From positions 2,046,001 to 2,110,000 of the forward strand of contig NZ_JAUSQZ010000001.1 in NCBI RefSeq assembly GCF_030811555.1: DNA of 64,000 nucleotides, in the 5' to 3' direction. The stretch comes from Kineosporia succinea (lineage in GTDB: Bacteria; Actinomycetota; Actinomycetes; Actinomycetales; Kineosporiaceae). The translations under genes were made by a program, and so were the position numbers. Shown here piece by piece: positions 43,593 to 52,151 of the stretch. Each line of letters starts with the position of its first letter. Within the stretch, counting starts at the first letter, position 1. The notes below the pieces were generated by a model. That model was not told the origin of the DNA, did no database searches, and saw nothing but the letters and a program-made list of their open reading frames with translations.

Positions 43593-46313
43593 CTAGATCT
43601 CCCGTTCGTCGATCACACGGCCGCCGAGCAGTTGCTCGACGGCCTGGACGCCGACCAGGGGGGAGGCGTCGAAGTCCGCGTCGTCGTTGCTGACGGTGTC
43701 GTCGGCCAGGTCGATCTTCTTGGAGGAGACGTCGACGGAGACCGGGGGGCCGGGGGCCGGGGAGCTGGCCGGAGCGGAGCGGCCGGCCGGTTGCGTCCGG
43801 GGGGACGGGCGGCCGGGGCGGCCGCCACCGTCCGGCGGGGCCTCGTCCTCACGCACCGGTTCGTTCAGGTCCGGGGGGATGTCGTCGTACGGGGTGGCCT
43901 GGGGGGTGGGCATGCCGCGGTCGTCGTCCGTGGCGGGACGACGACCGGACGGGGCGGGCCGGGTGTTCTGAGGCTGGCTGTTCTCGTTCGGCCGGGTGTT
44001 CTCGTTCTGGTTCTGGTTCTGCTGGGCGGTGCGCGCGGCGGCGGCTGCGGCGGCGGCCCGGGCGGCGGCGGCACCGACCGAGCGAGGGCGTTCGGACGTG
44101 GTGGCCGGTGGAGCGGGCGGGGTCGCCGGTGCCGGGGCGGCGGGGACGGCCGTGACCGGCGGGGCCTCACGGGTGGCCACGCCGACGCCACCACCGGGAC
44201 TCGTGGCCGCTGTGGGGGTGGGCCAGGTGGCCGGGGCGTTCTGCGGGACCTCGGCCCAGGCCTGGGGTCCGGAGCCCGGGGCCGGGCGCTCGGGGATGGG
44301 CGCGGGGCGGGGCTGGGGCGCGGAGTGCGGGGGTGTCTGCTCCGGAGGCGCCGAACGGGCCGAGGTGGCCGGGCCGGAGCTCTGGGGGCCCGGGTTCTGG
44401 GGCGCGGGGGTCTGCGGGGCGGGCAGGCTGCCGCCGCCGGCCTGGAACTCGGAGGTCACCGCCGCCTCGACCACGCAGTCCAGGCCGAGCACCTCGATCA
44501 GGGCCTGACGCATGAAGTTGGGGTGCGGGCCCCGGCCGAACGACTGGGCCCGGCCGGCCGAGTCGAAGCCGAGCAGCAGCCGTCTGCCGTCGAAGTCGAG
44601 CACCTGGGCGTACTGCGAGACCAGGCTCCAGGTGGTGCGTTTGATCGAGGCCACGGCGTTCAGCACGTCGGTCCAGTTGCGGCGCACCGCCTCGAGGTCC
44701 CCGGCGCCGCCGCCCGCGGGGGGCTGCGCGCCCGGGGGCCGGACCGGGGGCTGCTCGACCGGCGCCGTCGGGGCCGGGGGTGGCTGGACCGCGGGCCGGG
44801 CCGGTTCGGGTTGTGGGGTCGGGGCGGTCGGGGCGGTCGGGGGCGGGGTGGGCCGGGACTCGGGCGCGGGCGGTTCCGCGACCGGAGCCTCTGGTGCCGC
44901 GGAAGGCTCCGGGGTGACCCGCGTCCCTGATTCGGAAGCGCCACCGGGAAACGCGTCACCGGACTCGGCGGCCACGGGTGCCGCGTCCGGCGTGTCCGCG
45001 GATGCAGTGCCGGTTCCAGTGTTCTTGCCGATCGCGGCTCGCACGGCCGCCAGGCCCGAGGACCTCGCCTGCGGGCCGGCCGCCGGCATGTCGACCACCG
45101 GGGCGACCGGGATCTCCGGGACGGCGATTCCCGGGGCGGCCACCAGGGCGCCGGACCCGACCCGCTTCTCCAGCCGGTCCATCCGGGCCCCGAGGCCCCG
45201 CTGCTCGTCGTCGGCCGCGGGCAGCAGCAGCCGGGCGCACAGCAGTTCCAGCTGCAGGCGGGGCGAGGTGGCGCCGGTCATGTCGGTGAGGGCGGCGTTC
45301 GTCACGTCGGCGGCCCGGGACAGCTCGGCCGCGCCGAAGCGCCCGGCCTGACTGCGCATCCGTTCCAGCTGGTCGTCGGGCATGCCGCGGAACACCGCGT
45401 GCCCGCCGTCTTTCACCGCCGCCACGACGAGCAGGTCACGCAGCCGCTCGAGCAGGTCCTCGACGAAGCGCCGGGGGTCGTGGCCGGACTCGATCACCCG
45501 GTCGATCACCCGGAAGACGGTGGCGCCGTCACCGGCAGCCAGGGCGTCGGCCACGTCGTCGAGCAGTGCCGAGTCGGTGAAGCCGAGCAGGCCGATCGCG
45601 GTGGCGTAGGTGAGACCCTCCTCACCCGAGCCGCCGATCAGCTGGTCGAGCACCGACAGCGTGTCGCGGACCGAACCGGTGCCGGCCCGGACCACGAGCG
45701 GCAGCACTCCCTTGCCCGCCTCGACACCCTCCCGCTCGCAGAGCTCGGCCAGGTACTGCGTCAGCCGCTCCGGCGGCACCAGACGGAACGGGTAGTGGTG
45801 CGTGCGCGACCGGATCGTGCCGATGACCTTCTCCGGCTCGGTGGTCGCGAAGATGAAGCGGATGTGCTCCGGCGGCTCCTCGACGATCTTCAGCAGGGCG
45901 TTGAAGCCCTGCGGCGACACCATGTGCGCCTCGTCGATGATGAAGACCTTGTAGCGGTCGCGGACCGGTGCGAAGGCCGCCCGCTCACGCAGGTCACGGG
46001 CGTCGTCGACACCACCGTGGCTGGCGGCGTCGATCTCCACCACGTCCAGGCTGCCCGGGCCGCCACGGGCCAGGTCGACGCAGGACGGGCAGGTGCCGCA
46101 CGGCGTGGAGGTGGGACCCTGCTCACAGTTCAGGCAGCGCGCCAGGATGCGGGCGCTGGTGGTCTTGCCGCAGCCGCGCGGACCGGAGAACAGATAGGCG
46201 TGATTGACGCGGTTCTTGTTCAGCGCCACCGAGAGCGGGCCGGTGACCTGCTCCTGACCGATCACCTCGGCGAAGGACTCGGGCCGGTAGCGGCGGTAGA
46301 GAGCAGTCGTCAC
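43593..46313 (-). CDS. dnaX: DNA polymerase III subunits gamma and tau
   Basis: GTG 46313 starts a 906-aa protein, the clamp-loader ATPase. Residues about 1-370 are the AAA+ part: TALYRRYRPESFAEVIGQ, Walker A GPRGCGKTTS, a C4 zinc module (CLNCEQG...CGTCPSC), IIDEAHM and SRTHHYPFRL. A very long Pro/Ala-rich linker (about 430-560 and 660-850) surrounds a tau-specific domain (WTDVLNAVASIKRTTWSLV). The end is DAFxSPLVGVQAVEQLLGG-like. High proline content is normal in actinobacterial DnaX. No slippery frameshift site was identified. Confidence 0.95.
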   Translation of the reverse strand: MTTALYRRYRPESFAEVIGQEQVTGPLSVALNKNRVNHAYLFSGPRGCGKTTSARILARCLNCEQGPTSTPCGTCPSCVDLARGGPGSLDVVEIDAASHGGVDDARDLRERAAFAPVRDRYKVFIIDEAHMVSPQGFNALLKIVEEPPEHIRFIFATTEPEKVIGTIRSRTHHYPFRLVPPERLTQYLAELCEREGVEAGKGVLPLVVRAGTGSVRDTLSVLDQLIGGSGEEGLTYATAIGLLGFTDSALLDDVADALAAGDGATVFRVIDRVIESGHDPRRFVEDLLERLRDLLVVAAVKDGGHAVFRGMPDDQLERMRSQAGRFGAAELSRAADVTNAALTDMTGATSPRLQLELLCARLLLPAADDEQRGLGARMDRLEKRVGSGALVAAPGIAVPEIPVAPVVDMPAAGPQARSSGLAAVRAAIGKNTGTGTASADTPDAAPVAAESGDAFPGGASESGTRVTPEPSAAPEAPVAEPPAPESRPTPPPTAPTAPTPQPEPARPAVQPPPAPTAPVEQPPVRPPGAQPPAGGGAGDLEAVRRNWTDVLNAVASIKRTTWSLVSQYAQVLDFDGRRLLLGFDSAGRAQSFGRGPHPNFMRQALIEVLGLDCVVEAAVTSEFQAGGGSLPAPQTPAPQNPGPQSSGPATSARSAPPEQTPPHSAPQPRPAPIPERPAPGSGPQAWAEVPQNAPATWPTPTAATSPGGGVGVATREAPPVTAVPAAPAPATPPAPPATTSERPRSVGAAAARAAAAAAAARTAQQNQNQNENTRPNENSQPQNTRPAPSGRRPATDDDRGMPTPQATPYDDIPPDLNEPVREDEAPPDGGGRPGRPSPRTQPAGRSAPASSPAPGPPVSVDVSSKKIDLADDTVSNDDADFDASPLVGVQAVEQLLGGRVIDEREI

Positions 46314-46392
46314 GGCCGCCAGCCTAGGCCAGCCGCAGCACCGGGAGAGAAGTTGTGAGGAAGTCACCCGGAATGCTCACGGGGACATGAAA

Positions 46393-46484
46393 GGACCCCC
46401 CGCACACCCGCCAGAGCCCGCCTACCCTTGCTGCCTTCCGGCCCTGGGGGGGTTCAGCTGGATGACGCCGCACGAGGGGTCTGC
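46393..46484 (-). ncRNA. ffs: signal recognition particle RNA (4.5S type)
   Basis: On the minus strand the conserved SRP apical loop GGCCGGAAGGCAGCAAGGG is present, flanked by complementary arms (AACCCCCCCAG region) and outer ends GACCCC / GGGGGGTCC that pair. Length about 92 nt fits the short bacterial form. It lies upstream of dnaX, its usual place. Ends are estimated from pairing and may be off by several bases. Confidence 0.9.
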
Positions 46485-46583
46485 GCACCACTGTACCCAA
46501 TCCCGACGCCGCCCCCGACCACAGACCCGCCCGGCGACGCCCGGTGTCACGAGCACTCCCCGGAGCCGGATAGACTCTCCCAC

Positions 46584-46668
46584 GGAGGATTCGCCTAGTG
46601 GCCTATGGCGCTCGCTTGGAAAGCGGGTTGGGTTAACGCCCTCAGGGGTTCAAATCCCCTATCCTCCG
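46584..46668 (+). tRNA. tRNA-Ser (GGA)
   Basis: Acceptor GGAGGAT pairs with ATCCTCC (46661-46667), discriminator G, and CCA is encoded at 46669-46671. The anticodon loop TTGGAAA holds GGA at 46618-46620. A long variable arm and T arm AGGGG-TTCAAAT-CCCCT identify a class II Ser tRNA. Confidence 0.97.
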
Positions 46669-46673
46669 CCAGA

Positions 46674-46721
46674 AACGGCGGCCTGCACTCACCCTCACCG
46701 GGGTGCGAGCGGGCCGCCGTT
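46674..46721 (+). terminator. hairpin terminator after tRNA-Ser(GGA)
   Basis: AACGGCGGCC (46674-46683) pairs with GGCCGCCGTT (46712-46721). The intervening bases can form a smaller inner hairpin. It begins 3 nt after the encoded CCA. Confidence 0.7.
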
Positions 46722-46855
46722 CCTCGTTCGGCGGTCCTTGGCCGACCTGCCCCCAGATCCGGTCCGGACGTCCACTCCGCACCGATCGTCGCGATTCGGT
46801 TGCACAAGGTCATGAAACTGGCGCGGGACGCGACAGTCGCGACACAATCCCGAGG

Positions 46856-47188
46856 GTGATTTTCAAGGCAGTCGGCGAGGGCCGCCCGTATCCCGACCAC
46901 GGGTACAGCACGTCCAAGCAGTGGTCCGACGTGCCCCCCAGTCAGGTCCGCCTGGACGATCTGGTCACCACCAAGCGCACCCTCGACCTGGAAGCACTCC
47001 TGTCCGAGGACTCCACCTTTTTCGGTGACCTCTTCGCCCATGTCGTTCAGTACCAGGGCGAGCTTTACCTGGAAGATGGCCTGCACCGCGCGGTCCGTGC
47101 CGCGCTGCACCAGCGGCCGGTGCTGCACGCCCGGGTGCTGGTGATCGATGCCCAGGACGGTGAGGTGGGGTCCGCGCCCAGGGGCTGA
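46856..47188 (+). CDS. VapB-like conserved actinobacterial protein
   Basis: GTG 46856 begins IFKAVGEGRPYPDHGY, followed by VRLDDLVTTKRTLDLEALLSE and ELYLEDGLHRAVRAALHQR. This 110-aa protein is found almost unchanged in many actinobacteria and is often annotated as a VapB-family antitoxin, though no toxin is adjacent. It precedes the LytR_C gene by 30 nt, a conserved pair. The antitoxin label should be taken lightly; the true role is unknown. Confidence 0.8.
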   Translation: MIFKAVGEGRPYPDHGYSTSKQWSDVPPSQVRLDDLVTTKRTLDLEALLSEDSTFFGDLFAHVVQYQGELYLEDGLHRAVRAALHQRPVLHARVLVIDAQDGEVGSAPRG

Positions 47189-47218
47189 CCCGTCCGGTGC
47201 CCGAGGGGGGCGTGGCCG

Positions 47219-47800
47219 ATGGAGTCCAGCACGACTGTCCCGACCGGTCCGGACCGGGTCCGGAGACGACGCCGCCGGCAGGCGCTGACCTTCGCCGGCC
47301 TGTTCCTGCTGGTCCTGCTCACCGGGGTGGGCGCGCTCGGGAACTCCCTGGGCTGGTACACCCTCGGCTCCCCCGGCGCCCGGGTGCCCTGCCCGGCCCA
47401 GACCGTCAGCCTGCCCGGCCAGACCGCCGTCAACGTCTACAACGGCACCGAGCGCCGCGGCCTGGCCCGGGCGGTCTCGCAGGAGCTGAAGCAGCGCGGG
47501 TTCCGGGTGGTCCAGGTCGCCAATGCCCCGGGCGGTGCCCAGAAGGCCGCCGTGACCGTTCGCTACGGCGTGGGCGACGAGATCGAGGCCCGCACCGTGG
47601 CCCGGCAGTTCCCGGGCCGGGCGGAACTCCTGCGCGACCCCGGCACCCGGCGGGACCACTCGGTGGACGTGGTGGTGGGCTCCCGCTACCAGGCCATGCG
47701 CGGCCGCGCCGAGTCCGCCTCGGTGATCGCCCCGGTGCCCACCCCCCGCAACTGCGTCACCGAGACTGCCTCCGCCGACGGGGCCGCGACGCCGGGCTGA
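47219..47800 (+). CDS. LytR C-terminal domain membrane protein
   Basis: The 193-aa protein has a basic N-terminus, one membrane helix (ALTFAGLFLLVLLTGVGALG) and an extracytoplasmic LytR_C domain (QTAVNVYNGTERRGLARAV, then VTVRYGVGDEIEARTVA and VVVGSRYQAM). The domain accompanies LytR-CpsA-Psr wall-ligation proteins, so an envelope role is inferred. It follows the VapB-like gene closely, likely one operon. Confidence 0.85.
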   Translation: MESSTTVPTGPDRVRRRRRRQALTFAGLFLLVLLTGVGALGNSLGWYTLGSPGARVPCPAQTVSLPGQTAVNVYNGTERRGLARAVSQELKQRGFRVVQVANAPGGAQKAAVTVRYGVGDEIEARTVARQFPGRAELLRDPGTRRDHSVDVVVGSRYQAMRGRAESASVIAPVPTPRNCVTETASADGAATPG

Positions 47801-47915
47801 GCCGGTGGACGGGGACGGACAAGACTGTCGGTGGTGGCGCCTAAGGTCGTCAAACGTCATCAGGCGGTGTGGAACGACATCGTCGAACGGGGTTGACGGA
47901 CGGGCGGGGGTCGCC

Positions 47916-48392
47916 ATGTGTCTGAAGTGCCAGGGGTGGAGCGATGAGGACATCCGGGAGAAGAGCCGGCGCGACATCGAGCAGCACGGCTGGGGTTACG
48001 TCCATGTTGAGGGCGGTGGGCGTCCGTCCCTGACCTACACGGTGGGTCTCACCCGCTTCCACGGGCATCCCGAGCTGGCGGTGACCGGGCTGGACGCCGA
48101 CCAGGCCACCCCTCTGCTCGACGGCCTGGCCCACGAGGTCCGGCACGGCGTTCGGCTGGCCCCCGGCGACCTTCTGGCCGAACCGTGCTGCGAGACCCAC
48201 CTGCTCCAGCTCGTCGAGGTGGGCGACCCCCGCCACCTGGCGCAGGCCCAGGAGATCTACGCCAGCCGGGCCGGTCTGGTGCCCGGCCTGCAGGTGGTCT
48301 GGACCGACGACCGGGGCCGGTGGCCCTGGGAACACGACTGGGACGGCGGCACCTGGGGGCAGCCTCTGCTGGGCCGCCCGCTGAGGCTGTGA
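47916..48392 (+). CDS. DUF4262 protein
   Basis: ATG 47916 gives 158 aa. The start MCLKCQG has a C-x2-C, and the body has RRDIEQHGWGYVHVEG, TYTVGLTRFHGHPELAVTGL and YASRAGLVPGLQVVWTDD, the signature of DUF4262. The C-terminal WPWEHDWDGGTWGQPLLG is rich in Trp. No function is known for this family. It appears to be a single gene, convergent with the PATAN gene at 48438. Confidence 0.8.
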   Translation: MCLKCQGWSDEDIREKSRRDIEQHGWGYVHVEGGGRPSLTYTVGLTRFHGHPELAVTGLDADQATPLLDGLAHEVRHGVRLAPGDLLAEPCCETHLLQLVEVGDPRHLAQAQEIYASRAGLVPGLQVVWTDDRGRWPWEHDWDGGTWGQPLLGRPLRL

Positions 48393-48437
48393 CCGGCCGC
48401 CTCCCGGGCGGAACCGGGCGGGCCGGTCAGACCTTGG

Positions 48438-49427
48438 TCAGACCTGGGCCCGCCCGCGCCGCTGGGCCTCCAGCTCGTCGAGGTCGATCCGCGCCGGGCG
48501 CGACGGCAGGAACGACGGCACGTGCCGGGCCGGCTGCGGCGCCCCGACCCCGGTCCGGATGCCGTTCGGCGAGGTCACCACGGTGGCGGGAACGGAGATG
48601 GATGTCGGCGGCACGGCACTCGGGGGCACTGTGACGGTGGAGGTGGGGGCCGGGCCGGCCTTGATCACCCCGAGCCGGGCGAGCTGGTGGATCGCGACGG
48701 TCGTGGAGAAGACCCCGTGCCCGAGCATCCAGGCGATGTCGAGCGGGGTCGTCGTGCCGTTGGCCAGGGCCGCGATGTTCCACTGGGTGGCGGTCAGGCG
48801 AATCCGTTCCACCGGCAGCTGCGGCGCCCGCTGGATCGGCGCGTCCATGCGCACTCCCCGGGTCATCCGGGCCAGCACGGCCTTGCGGCGCTCGACCTCG
48901 GTGAGGATCTCCGCCACGGTGAACGTGCGCACCGGGTCGCACCAGTGCCAGGCTCCCGGTCGGAACCGGGCCACCGCGCCGGTCGCGTCGGGCACCACCG
49001 CGCCCAGCGTGACCAGGGCGGCGTCGGCCAGGGCGGTGCGCCGCAGCACCTCGGAGTCGAAGGCCGTGGCGGCGTCCCCACCCAGCAGTTGCGACGCGGC
49101 CGACACGGCGGCGTCGATCCGCCCCCGCCGCAGCGAGGAGACGAGCCGGGCCCAGCTGCGCTCGTCGCTGTAGGTCGGGCGCAGCAGGAGTGCCTCGATG
49201 CCCGGCGTGAGCACCGACTCCACGTACCCGATGCGACCGTTGACCAGGTAGACGGTGCCGCCCCAGCGGCCGTTCAGGTACAGCGCCCCGGTGGCCTGGT
49301 CGTCGGCCAGGTCGAAGAGCCGGTCGTAGGCGGTCTCCTCCGGTTCGGGCGGCTGCGACGGAGGCGGCGCGGCGCTGTCGCCGGCCCGGCCGCGCCCGGT
49401 CCAGCGCCCCCAGACGCTAGGAGCCAT
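48438..49427 (-). CDS. PATAN/DUF4388 domain protein (minus-strand pair)
   Basis: The 329-aa protein opens with a PATAN-like module (YDRLFDLADDQATGALYLNGRWGGTVYLVNGRIGY split by short variable parts). A central helical region and a winged-helix-like domain follow (IRLTATQWNIAALANGTTTPLDIAWMLG, FSTTVAIHQLARLG), then a Pro/Thr-rich tail. PATAN domains are receivers in bacterial signalling. It overlaps the roadblock gene by 11 nt and is co-transcribed with it. A paralogous pair runs the other way at 50211-51603. Confidence 0.72.
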   Translation of the reverse strand: MAPSVWGRWTGRGRAGDSAAPPPSQPPEPEETAYDRLFDLADDQATGALYLNGRWGGTVYLVNGRIGYVESVLTPGIEALLLRPTYSDERSWARLVSSLRRGRIDAAVSAASQLLGGDAATAFDSEVLRRTALADAALVTLGAVVPDATGAVARFRPGAWHWCDPVRTFTVAEILTEVERRKAVLARMTRGVRMDAPIQRAPQLPVERIRLTATQWNIAALANGTTTPLDIAWMLGHGVFSTTVAIHQLARLGVIKAGPAPTSTVTVPPSAVPPTSISVPATVVTSPNGIRTGVGAPQPARHVPSFLPSRPARIDLDELEAQRRGRAQV

Positions 49428-49914
49428 GGCCGGGTTCGATCGCCGGCGGCTGGGTCGCGTGCCTCAGCAGCGGCCCCAGTGCGCGAAGCTGCTGCCGGGC
49501 CAGGGCCAGGTTTGTGCGGGCCCGGTCCAGGGTCACCACCACGAGCAAACCGTCCACGCCGGCCTCGGGCAGGGGGGTGATCAGGTGGTGGCGCCGTCCG
49601 AAGGTGATCGTGACGTCCTCCAGTTCGTCCGGGTCGCCGAGGCTGGACGTCATCAGGCCGATCACCTGCACCACGTCGCTCGCGGCGGCGGAAACGGTGG
49701 CGGCGACGAGGCTGTCGTCACCGGCCTCGGCCGGGCTGTCGGCGTCGGTGGCGGGCTTGCCCACGACGGTGTCCAGCACGAACGCCGAATCTGGTTCGAC
49801 CAGACAGGCGGCGACCAGCCCGTCGAGACCCTGCAACCGGGCCAGGACGGCGTGAACCGCGTCGGAGCCGCCCAGCGGGAGACCCGAGGGGGCGGATGGT
49901 GCATTCACCGGCAT
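49417..49914 (-). CDS. roadblock/LC7-like protein (minus-strand pair)
   Basis: ATG 49914 has AGGGG 4 nt upstream (165 aa). The roadblock/LC7 fold is suggested by LARLQGLDGLVAACLV, LEDVTITFGRRHHLI and DGLLVVVTLDRARTNLALARQQL. Roadblock proteins act as platforms or activators for small Ras-like GTPases (MglB/MglA) and dyneins; no GTPase gene is in the window. The last two motifs are nearly shared with the protein at 50211, so they are paralogs. Confidence 0.78.
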   Translation of the reverse strand: MPVNAPSAPSGLPLGGSDAVHAVLARLQGLDGLVAACLVEPDSAFVLDTVVGKPATDADSPAEAGDDSLVAATVSAAASDVVQVIGLMTSSLGDPDELEDVTITFGRRHHLITPLPEAGVDGLLVVVTLDRARTNLALARQQLRALGPLLRHATQPPAIEPGHGS

Positions 49915-50210
49915 CTGCCCCTGCTCAGCGACTGCTGTGAGAACCGGCAAATCACTATCACATAGCTATCACGAGGCACAGATATCGAACTCGATTCTCT
50001 TTCGTCTTCTACCCGACTTCTTGACGCTGCCCCCGCCTGAGTGCAGTATTCTGCCGCTCACGAATTGTTACAAGCGCCCCGTTAGATCTGGTTCGATCCA
50101 CTACCCGTCAGGGCATGTCTGGTGAACTCGCGAGATACGCCGAAACGGGCACTCTGACCTTACCCGACACATGCTTGTGTCAACGTCGAAATGAGACTGG
50201 AGTTCTTCCT
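49915..50210. promoter_or_regulatory. divergent, AT-rich promoter region of two roadblock operons
   Basis: This 296-bp gap is markedly lower in GC than surrounding DNA and separates divergent starts. TTGACG at 50021-50026 with CAGTAT 17 nt later (50044-50049) is a candidate promoter for the plus-strand operon. No convincing element was found for the other strand. No small gene is seen. Confidence 0.45.
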
Positions 50211-50579
50211 GTGGACATCGACACCGCGCTCAAAGAAGCGATGGAGATCGACGGAGCACTGGGCGTGAGCCTGGTCGACTACGGCAGCGGAATGTCGCTC
50301 GGAAGCCTGGGCGGCGGCAAGTACCTCGACCTGGAGATCGCGTCGGCGGGCAACACGGAGGTCGTCCGGGCCAAGATGCGCACCCTGGAGTCCCTCGGGA
50401 TGCAGGAGACCATCGACGACATCCTGATCACCCTGGGCCGTCAGTACCACCTGATCCGACTGGTCCGGGGGCAGGCGGCGAGCGGTCTCTTCATCTACCT
50501 GGCCCTGGACAAGGCCAAGGCCAACCTGGCCCTGGCCCGTCACCACCTCAAGCGCATCGAGGGCGAGCTCGCGATTTGA
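50211..50579 (+). CDS. roadblock/LC7-like protein (plus-strand pair)
   Basis: GTG 50211 follows GGAG by 8 nt, giving 122 aa. The fold is read from VDIDTALKEAMEIDGALGVSLVDYGSG, ETIDDILITLGRQYHLIRL and GLFIYLALDKAKANLALARHHL. Shared positions with the minus-strand protein include D-x-L/V-I-T-x-G-R-x2-H-L-I and L-D-x-A-x2-N-L-A-L-A-R. It lacks membrane segments. It precedes a PATAN gene by 91 nt, mirroring the other pair. Confidence 0.8.
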   Translation: MDIDTALKEAMEIDGALGVSLVDYGSGMSLGSLGGGKYLDLEIASAGNTEVVRAKMRTLESLGMQETIDDILITLGRQYHLIRLVRGQAASGLFIYLALDKAKANLALARHHLKRIEGELAI

Positions 50580-50670
50580 GCCGCCCCCGCCCCGGTTCGC
50601 GCCGGCCTGACCGGGCCGTCGCGAACCGGCCGTTCCACCACCCCCTCGGGAAGAGAGTCGGGCCCCCGGA

Positions 50671-51603
50671 ATGACGGTTCAGGAGACCGAGCATCCGGCC
50701 GCCGACGTGCTGAGGGTGCTTGCCATCAGCCGCAGTTCGGGTGCACTGGAAGTGCGTGGTGTCCCGGGCGGGGCCTTCTTCCTGCACGAGGGCGAGGTCA
50801 CCTACGCCGAGACCGCCGGTGTGCCACCGGTGCCGGAGACCGTCGAGACCGACCCCGCGCTCCCGTCGATGATCCGCTCGACGATCGTCGAGGCCGGGGT
50901 CGAGATGCTCTCCGCCCCACGGGTGGAGAACGACCGGCCGCTCTTCCGGCCCGGACGGCGGCACTGGACCGGCCTGCGTCACCGCTTCGCCGTCGAGCAG
51001 CTGCTGGCCGAGATCACCGACCTGCTCGCCCATTTCACCCGGCTCGGGGTCACCCCCGACGACGAGGTCCGGCTGTCCTGGCTGCCTCGCGGTCGCACCG
51101 TCGTGATCGACTCCCAGCAGTGGGCCCTGACCTCCCGGCTCACCAGCGCCCAGAGCCCGCGCACCCTGGCCCGGCGTTCCGGCATACCCCTCACCGCGAC
51201 CCTGACCAGCATCGCGGCGATGATCGCGTCGGGCGTGGCCAAGCTCGTGCAGGCCGACCCCAACCCCACGACGCCGACGGCACCCCCGGCCCCGCAGACG
51301 CGCCCCCAGGCACCCGACACCGGCCCTCTGGAGACCGACCGGGCCGTGTCCGCGTCCACCATCCTCACCGCCTCGAAGCCGATCGGCCCCCCACCCGAAC
51401 AACTGCCTCGGCGCCGCCCGCGCACGCCGGACGCCACACCGGGCCTGGGCGCCGATCCGGCCGGCAGCACCACGACACCGCCACCTCCCCCGGCCCCCGA
51501 GGCGTCAGCGCCACCCCGGCCCGTGGCCTCACCGGGAGAACTCGACCCGGACAGCCGGGTGGCGATCGCCCTACGCGTGCTCGAGGGCCTGAAACGCCTG
51601 TAG
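50671..51603 (+). CDS. PATAN/DUF4388-like protein (plus-strand pair)
   Basis: The 310-aa protein begins with VLRVLAISRSSGALEVRG, GGAFFLHEGEVTYAETAG, the same pattern as the minus-strand PATAN protein. A helical middle (FAVEQLLAEITDLLAHFTRLG), a winged-helix-like part (QWALTSRLTSAQSPRTLARRSG) and a Pro/Thr-rich C-terminus follow. The last residues (DSRVAIALRVLEGLKRL) form an amphipathic helix that could contact a partner. The 327 bp between this stop and 51930 has only a weak CCCCGG/CCGGGG hairpin near 51625. Confidence 0.7.
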   Translation: MTVQETEHPAADVLRVLAISRSSGALEVRGVPGGAFFLHEGEVTYAETAGVPPVPETVETDPALPSMIRSTIVEAGVEMLSAPRVENDRPLFRPGRRHWTGLRHRFAVEQLLAEITDLLAHFTRLGVTPDDEVRLSWLPRGRTVVIDSQQWALTSRLTSAQSPRTLARRSGIPLTATLTSIAAMIASGVAKLVQADPNPTTPTAPPAPQTRPQAPDTGPLETDRAVSASTILTASKPIGPPPEQLPRRRPRTPDATPGLGADPAGSTTTPPPPPAPEASAPPRPVASPGELDPDSRVAIALRVLEGLKRL

Positions 51604-51930
51604 CGCGTTCCGCTTTCTCGAGTCCCCGGAATCCGGGGGCTAATCGCACCGGCTGCGTGAACAATTCACAGGTGTCACATCAATCCCTGGCGTACCTCTA
51701 TTTACTGGGGCTCACGGAATTTCCGCTCTTCTCCCTATTGCACGATCACCAGTGATCTGATTCCAACGCCGGGCGACCTGACCGGCAGCGGCGCTGCATT
51801 CATTGGTCCGGACGGTTGACACTGGCGGTCGGCATTCTCTGCGCAGGAATCCTTTCGCCGCCCGCAGAGCCTTCACGCCGGGCTTGCCGAACCTTTACGC
51901 CGGCCCGGGCAGAACTCAGGCCGCAAAACC

Positions 51931-51970
51931 CGAAAGGTGCGGCACCCCAACCGGGGTGCCGCACCTTTCG
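51931..51970 (-). terminator. terminator of tRNA-Ser(CGA)
   Basis: A perfect 18-bp stem CGAAAGGTGCGGCACCCC with loop GGTT (minus strand) is followed by GGTTTTG. It begins 4 nt after the tRNA 3' end. Confidence 0.9.
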
Positions 51971-51974
51971 ACGG

Positions 51975-52061
51975 CGGTGGCGGTGGGATTTGAACCCACG
52001 GAGGGCGTGAACCCTCACACGCTTTCGAGGCGTGCTCCTTCGGCCGCTCGGACACGCCACC
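51975..52061 (-). tRNA. tRNA-Ser (CGA)
   Basis: On the minus strand GGTGGCG pairs with CGCCACC, discriminator G. The anticodon CGA (complement of 52025-52027) lies in loop CTCGAAA. A long variable arm (GAGGGTTCACGCCCTC) and T arm GTGGG-TTCAAAT-CCCAC follow. It reads TCG. CCA is not encoded. Confidence 0.96.
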
Positions 52062-52151
52062 GTGAAACACCTTACCGAACGCGAGGCCGGATCACCGAAT
52101 CCGATCCCGGCCCAGCCCCGCGCCGACACCGAAACCCGTTACGCCACAGGC

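Noticed and set aside
46856-47188. A toxin-antitoxin module
   Set aside because: The VapB-like protein is a conserved stand-alone actinobacterial gene here; no PIN-domain toxin follows it.
51975-52061. tRNA-Ser(CGA) as an attachment site for an integrative element carrying the T4SS-like genes
   Set aside because: The tRNA 3' end faces away from the T4SS-like locus, no duplicate of its 3' end was seen in the window, and no integrase gene is nearby.
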